The position numbers and the translations under genes are program-made. A stretch of DNA of 64,000 nucleotides, from contig CP053169.1 in assembly GCA_014607495.2 (NCBI GenBank), forward strand, positions 9,982,001 through 10,046,000, in the 5' to 3' direction. Shown here piece after piece: positions 39,383-42,835 of the stretch. The notes under the pieces are model-generated. The model did no database searches. It had not been told where the DNA came from and saw only the letters and a list, made by a program, of their open reading frames with translations. The first letter of the stretch is position 1, and each line of letters begins with the position of its first letter. The DNA comes from Carposina sasakii (taxonomy: Eukaryota > Arthropoda > Insecta > Lepidoptera > Carposinidae).

Positions 39383-41497
39383 TCCCATATATGGATAGAT
39401 ATATATTCGGGATATATATTAGTATAGATATGTGGGTATAAAAATGAATGAACATATCCCACTGGATTCGTTACCGTTCGCGAGATTGCTATATTTGTGG
39501 CCGAAAAACGGCGGTAGGCTCACCCCTTACCACGTGGTACTTAATAGGCTAACTGGTGAAAAGTGGGTGTGTAATTTGCACACTTGTGTCCAACCTGTTT
39601 CTGTTTTTAGGGGATAATAGGTGTGACAGTCAGTCAGGGAGAAGGGTTGCCCAAGATAGGCAACAGTGGAGATTGTTGGAGAAGGCCTATGCCACGAGGC
39701 ACACCAGTTTAAGAGACATTCTATAAGCAATTGAGTAAAATTGCAATTACGAACATGTAATAAGAAATACATAATAAGAGATAATTTATTTGTTTATTTT
39801 CTTTTTCATATGCAACAAAGTTAGGGAGAGGACAGGCCGCGATAATTGAGAGTGTGCGTGCGCGGGGCGAGGTAGGACGCCGAGCGCTCGCTCGTTGCGT
39901 GCTCAGACACTCTAATTTATCGCGATCGCGCGGCTTCAGCTTTGCTATTGCTTTTACGTAATCAGGGGGCCGGTCCGCTCCCTAACTTTCTTGCATATGA
40001 AAAAGAAAATAAACAAATGACTAATCTCTTATTAGGTGTTTCTTCTGTGTAATAATTTTCTTCAACACCGTAATTTTTCCTGACATTGTTAAATCTGTGT
40101 CAGTGGAGGGTGTAGGGCCCGGTGGTGGGCGCACCCATAGTGATTGTTAAATCTGTTAGTTAAACCTTCAATAACTAATATGAAAAAAAAAATGGAATTA
40201 AATATTTTTTTTAAAAAGAGTTACAGTTAACAAGGGGTCCTATGTTAGTTGTATCTACCTACATATAGACGCATAGCCACCAGCACATTTGTTCAAAGTA
40301 GCAAAATAATGTCCTAGCATACAATACAAAGAGATATAACATAAATAACGATTTCTATATTAGAAACTAACAGCTATAACTCACAGGATTTGAGCATGTA
40401 CCATTGGTCTCTTAAAGCATCAAACACTTTCCGAGGCACACTGGAAAATTCTAATGAAGTTTTAGACATATTGCAACAAAAATTACAAGTATCCACATTT
40501 CTTTAAAGTCTAGCACAATACTTAAGATCATATGATTCATACAGTGGTTGAAAACAATTGGTTCTAATTTTATTAACATTTTAATGTAAAGATAAACCTA
40601 CATTGGTAGAGATAGATAAGTCTTATCTTATTATTCAATATTGCATAAAAATGAAATTCAATAAATAAAACTGTTGAACATTCCTGGCAGACTGGGCTTA
40701 TCAGATAAAAATAATCAAGATATATTACTATAGTAGTATGTTCTCTTCGCATTTTATTTGTTATAGGAATGGCCAGTGGGGTATCATTAACTGGGATATT
40801 TACTTTACTTTTAAACAAGATAGATCTATGCTGTGACAATAATTTATATAGAATGTACATTTATATGCTATTTTTTATTTTGTCTGGCCAATGCATTAAA
40901 TTGGTCAGACAAAATATCTACAAAAACTATACCCTACATGTATCCTATAGGCATATTAAGCTGGTAAGTACCTATAAATTTACTTGACATGATTAATACC
41001 TGAGTCTTCTAATATAGTTCTATGTTAGGCAGGTATATCAGTGCAGCAGCATGCATCTTAGATAGGTATCTACAGGCATGCGTTTTTCTAAGTTATCTGG
41101 TAGCGGCGTTTTATATGCAGGATTGGGGTCAGCAGAGCATACTGTTTATATTAGTATAACTATACAGTTTGTTAGTGTAAATCTCCAATCAATGACTCAT
41201 TCTCTGAGTCATCTATACGGGACAGGATTTATATACAAAAGGACGTGGAATGCTGCAATACTATATGCATGAAACTAAACGTGGACCAAATGAAAACAAA
41301 GTGTTAAAATGAATTAATAATGTATTGTTATTACGAAAGCGTACACATATTCGGGCGACTACAGTGCAGAGAAAAATTATAGCTTCTTGTTTACTTGTGA
41401 CATTTGAGCCGTAATTGTTGATGCTGGTGTTCGCGAAATCATCACTGAACCTTTTGTAACCGTCCGACGGCGAGGACGGGCTCCTAAGTGAAGCCAT
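16360..41497 (-). CDS. TPC1: two pore calcium channel protein 1 (TPC1), 16 exons, in-frame TAG in exon 7
   Basis: Two-pore channels are endolysosomal cation channels with two six-helix domains, gated by PI(3,5)P2, NAADP partners and voltage. Coding exons in transcript order: 41395-41497, 33314-33453, 32428-32592, 31974-32099, 31336-31516, 29223-29355, 28293-28392, 27258-27438, 25639-25848, 24759-24878, 23587-23755, 22044-22214, 19533-19728, 18590-18695, 18138-18244, 16371-16479. Every junction is GT/AG and the phases fit throughout, giving about 775 residues against about 816 in human TPC1. Recognisable family motifs are [12 protein letters not shown], the IS4 stretch [33 protein letters not shown] (filter I), and [10 protein letters not shown] (filter II). 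The last exon can read through its donor to a TAA at 16360-16362 (ending ENEGMF); a further 3' exon was not found. Codon 294 is TAG, so the gene as written is interrupted once. Drosophila is known to lack this gene, while other insects keep it. Confidence 0.94.
16500..16878 (+). mobile_element. CAGGATG MITE, copy 2 (20 bp upstream of TPC1 exon 16)
   Basis: CAGGATGATTTTTGGTCG to CATCCTG with TA flanks. It begins only 21 bases upstream of the TPC1 exon 16 acceptor side (16479), i.e. within the polypyrimidine/branch-point zone of that intron on the minus strand. Confidence 0.88.
16984..17433. mobile_element. MITE with CAGGGTGTATGTGACAGCCA ends
   Basis: Left CAGGGTGTATGTGACAGCCA and right complement of GGCTGTCACAAACACCCTG, TA on both sides. 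Interior 400 bp AT-rich. Confidence 0.8.
17438..17703 (-). mobile_element. CAGGATG MITE, copy 3, internally deleted
   Basis: 266 bp, lacks the middle segment holding the TTTACTCAACTTTGGACCCT region. It begins 4 bp after the end of the MITE at 16984, sharing the TATA target. Confidence 0.85.
18590..19728 (-). CDS. TPC1: TPC1 exons 13-14 (second pore and IIS6)
   Basis: Exon 13 (19533-19728, 65 codons plus one base) starts with the luminal loop ([13 protein letters not shown], with candidate N-glycosylation sites). It continues with [20 protein letters not shown] and selectivity filter II ([11 protein letters not shown]), where VNN is the family hallmark. Exon 14 (18590-18695) carries IIS6 ([20 protein letters not shown]) and a basic cytosolic stretch. 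Confidence 0.95.
18749..19300. mobile_element. nest of three MITEs
   Basis: 18749-18930 is the AAAGCGATAGCG palindrome. 18931-19048 plus 19231-19290 is the AACATGGCGGCTAT element. The GC-rich palindrome 19049-19230 sits inside it, with CGG repeated at both borders. The uninterrupted version (TAAATCGGTTTAGCATATCG) is at about 25573. Confidence 0.85.
19318..19512 (+). mobile_element. Helitron-like element, 3' end
   Basis: Ends GTGCGAAGCCGGGGCGGG then TCGCTAGTT, a GC hairpin followed by CTAG as in Helitron 3' ends. It stops about 20 bases from the donor of TPC1 exon 13 (19533). Confidence 0.55.
19753..20117 (+). mobile_element. CAGGATG MITE, copy 4
   Basis: Full-length copy starting 25 bases upstream of TPC1 exon 13 (minus-strand acceptor side). 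Confidence 0.9.
20177..20354. mobile_element. GC-rich palindromic MITE, third copy
   Basis: CCCCCTGTAACGTAAAAGC to TACGTAATCAGGGGG; flanks CGG and TGG. Confidence 0.88.
20355..21001. other. TPC1 intron, nothing recognised
   Basis: AT-rich, no coding segment or repeat family recognised except a GTACGTACGTACGTAC run near 20970. Confidence 0.4.
21002..21390 (+). mobile_element. CAGGATG MITE, copy 5
   Basis: CAGGGTGATTTTTGGTCG to CATCATG, TA flanks; near-identical to copies 2, 4 and 6. Confidence 0.9.
21438..21829. mobile_element. long-arm palindromic MITE (CTGGGTGTAAAAAACAAC)
   Basis: Arms of about 100 bp: GTTCTTTTAATATCTCGTAT inverted as the right-hand ACTAGGTATTAAAATAAC region, and TTTCTATGGAAGCACCCCTG. 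A sister is at 32716-33062. Shares the CGATCATTTTT(C/T)T(C/T)CATGG motif with the CAGGATG MITEs, suggesting common origin. Confidence 0.85.
22044..24878 (-). CDS. TPC1: TPC1 exons 10-12 (helices IIS1-IIS5)
   Basis: Exon 10 (24759-24878) encodes IIS1 and the start of IIS2 ([24 protein letters not shown]). Exon 11 (23587-23755) encodes [13 protein letters not shown], then [19 protein letters not shown] (IIS3) and [10 protein letters not shown] (IIS4). Exon 12 (22044-22214) encodes [15 protein letters not shown] and IIS5 ([19 protein letters not shown]). Exon 12 has two overlapping donors; GTAAGT at 22043 keeps the frame with exon 13, and the GTGTGT six bases upstream does not. Confidence 0.93.
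22232..22500 (+). repeat. repeat G (GAGATTCCGCGCGGAAGAAG), copy 1
   Basis: Also at 23095-23470 and inverted at 26896-27249, all in TPC1 introns. Conserved strings: ATTCCGCGCGGAAGAAGAAAG and AAGTGAATTTT(T/C)GTGTGTGA. Copy 1 begins within 20 bp of TPC1 exon 12 and the inverted copy within 10 bp of exon 8. Confidence 0.75.
23095..23470 (+). repeat. repeat G, copy 2
   Basis: AACTATAATTTGTCTCTCCC to CCCTAAACATTA; longest copy on the right side, ending about 115 bp before TPC1 exon 11. Confidence 0.75.
23810..24045 (+). repeat. tRNA-headed SINE (family A), second copy
   Basis: Head partly lost (GTTGGTAGTGGCCCTGCC), B box GGTTCGAATCC intact, body as at 1386. Confidence 0.8.
24910..25402. mobile_element. 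palindromic MITE (as at 3798) split by a 280-bp insertion
   Basis: Left arm CATAGAGGAATAAGATGTAG ... ACACTTAGATTACATTACAA; right arm CATTACACTAATAGAATCTA to CACCGAAAAGG. Between about 25031 and 25313 lies an unrelated segment whose last 75 bp recur at 60278-60352. The MITE starts 31 bp upstream of TPC1 exon 10. Confidence 0.8.
25031..25313. mobile_element. unclassified insertion (ends TGTACGG / CCGTACAGT)
   Basis: Contains ATCGCTGTGTCGCGGTAAAC, TGACACAAGCGGTTTGTACG and GTTGCCGATGGCCCGTACAG. The same 75-bp stretch stands alone at 60278-60352 near sno. Confidence 0.6.
25482..25628. mobile_element. AACATGGCGGCTAT MITE, uninterrupted copy
   Basis: CTGACCACGCATCGTGGATA, AAAATTCAACATGGCGGCTA, TTATCGTATTTTGACAG, CATATCGTGTTTCGCAGGTC. 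Ends 10 bp before TPC1 exon 9's donor. Other copies: 29516-29683 (reverse) and several in 62592-63390. Confidence 0.8.
25639..27438 (-). CDS. TPC1: TPC1 exons 8-9 (interdomain linker with EF-hand-like region)
   Basis: Exon 8 (27258-27438) starts [17 protein letters not shown], continuing IS6 into the cytosolic linker, and includes [20 protein letters not shown]. Exon 9 (25639-25848) continues [20 protein letters not shown] with an EF-hand-like helix pair, and ends at the start of IIS1 (PHFEYLI). Both exons are far more GC-rich than the surrounding introns (Arg/Ala-rich coding). Phases 1 and 1 match their neighbours. Confidence 0.92.
26005..26235 (+). repeat. LINE 3' end
   Basis: GGGGGAGGCCTACGTCCAGC then AGTGGACTGCAATAGGCTG and a (GATGAT)n tail is the usual 3' terminus of lepidopteran CR1/jockey-like LINEs. 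Confidence 0.75.
26536..26733. mobile_element. hAT-type MITE (GGGGTTCCCAATTTTTTTTTG)
   Basis: Left CCGGGGTTCCCAA, right complement of CGGGAACCGCTG. Flanks TTCTAGTA and CTCTAGCA match at six of eight positions, an eroded 8-bp target repeat. Confidence 0.65.
26746..26870 (+). pseudogene. LINE reverse transcriptase C-terminal remnant
   Basis: Reads [20 protein letters not shown], then RDVWREAYG and a stop. RP..RWTDDL....G..W is the standard tail of lepidopteran LINE ORF2. Truncated at both ends. Confidence 0.75.
26896..27249 (-). repeat. repeat G, inverted copy beside TPC1 exon 8
   Basis: Reverse complement of 22232/23095 type; ends AACTATAATTGTTTCTCCC nine bases from the exon 8 donor. Confidence 0.75.
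27784..27953 (-). mobile_element. hAT-type MITE (reverse copy of 8606), target repeat GTTTAAAA
   Basis: GGGTTCCCAAAC ... GGGAACCACTG. GTTTAAAA lies at 27776-27783 and 27954-27961. The terminal CA of the left end is lost. Confidence 0.9.
28232..28352 (-). repeat. 60-bp tandem duplication at the donor of TPC1 exon 7
   Basis: Copy one (28293-28352) is the end of exon 7, from TGGTACGCGTTGCTCTTC to ATGAATTTG. Copy two (28232-28291) starts one base later and runs from TGGTACGCGTTGTTCTTC to ATGAATTTG. Both are 60 bp; the middles have diverged. The second copy is open for 20 codons (WYALFFI...PMNL) but lies after the donor used. Confidence 0.85.
28293..28392 (-). CDS. TPC1: TPC1 exon 7 (end of filter I and IS6) carrying an in-frame TAG
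   Basis: Acceptor TTTCCAG, then one base plus 33 codons. The exon reads [10 protein letters not shown], stop, [22 protein letters not shown]. The human counterpart is also exactly 33 residues in this segment, so the frame is right and only one codon is wrong. TAG occupies 28359-28361 where human has Arg. The donor is TTG followed by GTGGTACG. The last 60 bp of the exon (28293-28352) are duplicated immediately downstream at 28232-28291. Confidence 0.88.
28490..28935 (-). pseudogene. RTE-type LINE reverse transcriptase C-terminal fragment
   Basis: Minus strand reads [20 protein letters not shown], then after a stop [49 protein letters not shown]. This is the end of ORF2 of RTE-like LINEs common in moths. 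At least one stop (MRM, stop, RWM); non-functional. Lies in TPC1 intron 6. Confidence 0.88.
29223..29355 (-). CDS. TPC1: TPC1 exon 6 (IS5 and first pore helix)
   Basis: The exon reads [20 protein letters not shown] (IS5) and then [13 protein letters not shown], the first pore helix and the start of selectivity filter I. It ends with two bases (AA) completed by T of exon 7 to give the filter Asn of TTAN. Donor GTGAGT. Confidence 0.94.
29516..29683 (-). mobile_element. AACATGGCGGCTAT MITE, reverse copy
   Basis: GTAGCATGACCTGCGAAACA to ACGATGCGTGGTCATGCTAG. Confidence 0.8.
29753..30132 (+). mobile_element. CAGGATG MITE, copy 6
   Basis: Full-length, TA flanks, followed 45 bp later by a Helitron-like repeat (30174-30362). 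Confidence 0.9.
30700..31010. repeat. two perfect-stem palindromes in TPC1 intron 5
   Basis: 30738-30778 pairs ATTCCCGCTGGCCCCA with TGGGGCCAACGGGAAT. About 30942-31003 pairs GATAGCGGTACCG with CGGTACCGCTATC. Likely MITE ends or relics. Confidence 0.55.
31336..31516 (-). CDS. TPC1: TPC1 exon 5 (helices IS3-IS4 and S4-S5 linker)
   Basis: The exon has 60 codons plus one base. It contains [17 protein letters not shown], then the voltage-sensor-like [16 protein letters not shown], then the linker [19 protein letters not shown]. The CGGVRR-RQI-QSLPP string is almost identical to that of human TPC1. In vertebrate TPCs the basic residues of this linker take part in PI(3,5)P2 binding; the Arg and Gln positions are kept here. 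Confidence 0.95.
31590..31850. repeat. minisatellite, 27-29 bp unit, about 10 copies (TPC1 intron 4)
   Basis: Unit ACATGTCAGTAGACTGCAGA plus AAA with variation (GTGAGTAGA, GTCAAGTAGA). Each contains a PstI-like CTGCAG. Short frames rich in FCSL arise from it. Confidence 0.85.
31974..32592 (-). CDS. TPC1: TPC1 exons 3-4 (helices IS1-IS3)
   Basis: Exon 3 (32428-32592, 55 codons) begins [12 protein letters not shown] and holds IS1 ([19 protein letters not shown]). Exon 4 (31974-32099, 42 codons) holds [20 protein letters not shown] followed by the basic segment KHKRTMLK that links to IS3-IS4. Both are flanked by consensus acceptors (TTTCAG, CAACAG) and GTAAG/GTAAA donors. Exons are in frame with each other (phase 0). 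Confidence 0.93.
32138..32260 (+). repeat. tRNA-headed SINE (family B), best-preserved head
   Basis: A box TAGCTCAGTTGGTGAGAGC and B box GGTTCGAGTCCC are both canonical. The acceptor stem pairs only partly (ACCCGGT with ACTCGGGT), so a SINE is preferred to a tRNA gene. Confidence 0.75.
32716..33062. mobile_element. long-arm palindromic MITE with outer inverted repeat
   Basis: CAGGGTGTAAAAAGACAAC arms of about 100 bp as at 21438. The flanks outside the TA also form an inverted repeat: GGGAACCGTCTGTATATACT (32691 on) and the complement of AGTATATACAGACGGTTCCC (33069 on), so the whole palindrome has arms of about 140 bp. Confidence 0.85.
33314..33453 (-). CDS. TPC1: TPC1 exon 2 (N-terminal cytosolic segment)
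   Basis: The exon has 46 codons with a Gly/Thr/Ser-rich start. It ends in [16 protein letters not shown], which matches the NWEMNYQEAAIYLQEG region of human TPC1 just before IS1. Acceptor TTCCAG, donor GTATGA, phase 0 at the 3' end. It is the first exon that clearly belongs to the family, and its 5' end needs a one-base overhang from whichever first exon is used. Confidence 0.92.
33540..34827. other. TPC1 intron 1, nothing recognised
   Basis: Apart from a relic AAAGCAAAGCGATAGCATG at about 34244 no repeat or exon was recognised. Confidence 0.4.
34828..34870 (-). CDS. candidate alternative first exon of TPC1 (C), hydrophobic N-terminus
   Basis: An ATG at 34870 opens 14 codons plus one base ([14 protein letters not shown]) before a perfect GTGAGT donor. 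The overhang phase again fits TPC1 exon 2. The residues would form a signal-anchor-like hydrophobic start. It is very short, so the chance of a random match is considerable. Confidence 0.2.
35255..35345 (+). repeat. tRNA-like fragment
   Basis: GAGCAATGGTTAAGACGTGC and GGTTCGATCCCAGTCACGGG look like a tRNA-derived head with a B box; no tail family identified. Confidence 0.4.
35618..35765. mobile_element. 148-bp MITE (CCTAGGGGTAAGCTCGAACC)
   Basis: The right end is the complement: GGTTCGTGCTTACCCCTAGG. Interior carries CGTAACGCTAGCG inverted as TAGCGTTACGG. Confidence 0.8.
36057..36141 (-). CDS. candidate alternative first exon of TPC1 (B)
   Basis: An ATG at 36141 (context GAAACATGA) opens 28 codons plus one base, ending at donor GTGAGA. 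It begins [20 protein letters not shown]. Overhang G+AC gives Asp on joining TPC1 exon 2. Same 85-nt length as candidate A. The coding-like residues ([15 protein letters not shown]) resemble candidate A's [15 protein letters not shown]. Not recognised as any known family. Confidence 0.35.
36150..38120. other. TPC1 intron 1, AT-rich
   Basis: An (AAAT)n run at 37136-37160. No exon with family similarity found. Confidence 0.4.
38125..38386. mobile_element. palindromic MITE (CAGGGTGTAACAAAAAGGGT)
   Basis: Arms over 100 bp: GTATGTTAAGTGAAAATC / inverse, AATAGCCCACTATAGAGAAC / inverse. TA on both sides. A related composite is at 54224-54593. Confidence 0.9.
38390..39350. other. TPC1 intron 1, mostly unrecognised
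   Basis: A Helitron-like end piece lies at 39110-39180 (CGACTTCGTCCGCGTGAGG; CCCGTGCGAAGCCGGGCAGG). Confidence 0.4.
39355..39425. repeat. (TA)n microsatellite
   Basis: About 13 TA units at 39357-39382, then degenerate TATAT motifs. Confidence 0.9.
39600..39771 (+). repeat. LINE 3' fragment
   Basis: GGAGATTGTTGGAGAAGGCC and CACGAGGCACACCAGTTTAA resemble ORF2 ends of jockey-like elements (also 44207-44366). Confidence 0.55.
39772..40034. mobile_element. palindromic MITE hosting a GC-rich MITE
   Basis: Outer arms TAATAAGAGATAA, TTTGTTTATTTTCTTTTTCA, GTTAGGGAG are inverted at 39980-40034. The inner element 39838-39969 is the TACGTAATCAGGGGG family, truncated at its left end. Confidence 0.88.
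40385..40469 (-). CDS. candidate alternative first exon of TPC1 (A)
   Basis: An ATG at 40469 opens 28 codons plus one base and ends at a strong donor GTGAGT. The residues begin [20 protein letters not shown]. The one-base overhang is what TPC1 exon 2 requires (T+AC gives Tyr). A second candidate at 36057-36141 has exactly the same length and a similar SVPxxV(F/Y) motif. No homologue is recognised, so this may be chance. Confidence 0.35.
41395..41497 (-). CDS. TPC1: TPC1 exon 1 (cytosolic N-terminus)
   Basis: The exon starts at ATG 41497 ([17 protein letters not shown]) and runs 34 codons plus one base to the donor GTAAAC. It joins exon 2 in phase (A+AC gives Asn). The stretch is Ser-rich and hydrophilic, as expected for the cytosolic N-terminus. 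A plausible acceptor (ATTTAATCAG) lies 8-9 bases upstream of the ATG. A possible untranslated exon ends near 41822 with donor GTAAGC. The choice of this start rests on phase and position only, because TPC1 N-termini are poorly conserved. Confidence 0.65.
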
Positions 41498-41952
41498 TTT
41501 TATTACTGATTAAATTATTTTATTTATTAATTTCATTTACCGACATGACAGAAGACGTACTGGCACATGACATTGACTGCATTCGTTTTTTTTTTAGTTT
41601 CTCCCGAAGGAAAGGCAAGGGGAACAAAGCCCATACAGCCATTGTCTTTAGTAAAATAAATTCTGAATTAAGATGGATAATAATAGTGATGAATGGAAAC
41701 GTCAGGAAAATCCTCAAGAACGAGTGTAAAATTAATGAAAATCAAAAAGAAATGCAGAAACAACTTACATGAGCCAATGAAGAGATCGTATTCCGACTAA
41801 AGTTTTACTCAGCTTACCTTGCTGCACACGCACTAGATTCACATCACAAGTAAACAAAATAAAACTTATCTACCAGAAATCATCACTTTACTTTTATACA
41901 CTTTACACTTTTAAATTTTGATTTTCACAAGAAAATTATACCTACACCATCA

Positions 41953-42189
41953 GTCATCTGAGCCCGGACCTTTCAGCTTTTCCCACCGAAGCCGAAGCTG
42001 ACTGACAACACCAGGGATTTGGTATCTCCTCTTATGAGACAACACCGACAACACAGTCCTTATAAAGTCCAATAAAGCCTCAGATGATGAGGAAATAGGT
42101 GGGAAATAGAATGTAATAATACATAATACCAAAAGCATTGGGTATAAGCTGCTTGTTTCAAACTCTGACCATAACGCATTAATACTGGT
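41953..42189 (-). CDS. unrecognised open frame between TPC1 and RpL6
   Basis: A minus-strand frame of about 78 codons runs from 42189, just after a TAG/AG triplet that could be an acceptor, to a TGA at 41953. It contains LWSEFETSSLYPMLLVL, SEALLDFIRTVLSVLSHKRR and the end SQLRLRWEKLKGPGSDD. The first ATG inside is at 42138. Composition is unlike the surrounding AT-rich noncoding DNA and the helical pattern looks protein-like. It could be the last exon of an unknown gene, part of an upstream TPC1 transcript, or chance. I do not recognise a family. Confidence 0.3.
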
Positions 42190-42455
42190 TTCTACCTAAT
42201 AGTTTCTAATCATATAAGCGATCTCGAGAGATTTATTGGTTTCTCGCAGGGATTTGGTATGTATCGTTTATTGCATATTTCCAAAAATTCGGAATAAAAA
42301 AGATCCGATCTCTAGCATTGAAATTGGCCGTATATCGCAGCTGTGTAAACACAAATTTTTCTTATGGCAACATTATTCTTGTAATGTCAATGTCAATCGA
42401 CCATAAACAATATAAAAGATTGACTTTGACAGCGGCTTGTCTATGAAAGAAATTT

Positions 42456-42479
42456 CTTTTTCTTGATCCTGTTTCTAAT
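42456..42479 (+). promoter_or_regulatory. RpL6: RpL6 TOP-type transcription start and untranslated exon 1
   Basis: A pyrimidine tract TTTCTTTTTCTTGATCC lies about 380 bases before the RpL6 start codon and is followed within about 25 bases by a donor GTGAGT (42480). A short non-coding first exon beginning in a C plus pyrimidine run is the standard layout of ribosomal protein genes, whose mRNAs are controlled by TOR through this 5' TOP motif. Exact start is inferred. Confidence 0.6.
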
Positions 42480-42835
42480 GTGAGTCGATGATATTTTGAG
42501 AGTGAAGTAAATCCATAATTATATATTTAATTTTATAACATTATAGAAAATTTCTGTAAGAATTTGCTATTGTATTGTTTAGGCAAGTGATTACATGCAA
42601 TATTTTGATACCTACTTCTCTTAACAAAACCAAAATGTATTCGGTCTATCCTTGACGTTTATTTTGTGATTGTGTTTGAAAGTGAAAAAGCTGTGTTTTA
42701 AGTGTATTAGACATAAATGGTGGAGATTTGAGTTATATGAAGCCACAGAATCACTTGCTTCTGCAATAATGAGATTAGTAACACTGTCATAACCTAAAAT
42801 CAGGTGGCAAGTTTTGAGGTTGTTTTTATCTACAG

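Noticed and set aside
40877..40914. microRNA hairpin (ATTTTGTCTGGCCAAT paired with ATTGGTCAGACAAAAT)
   Set aside because: Only about 16 bp of stem with a tiny loop; too short for a precursor. Probably a transposon relic.
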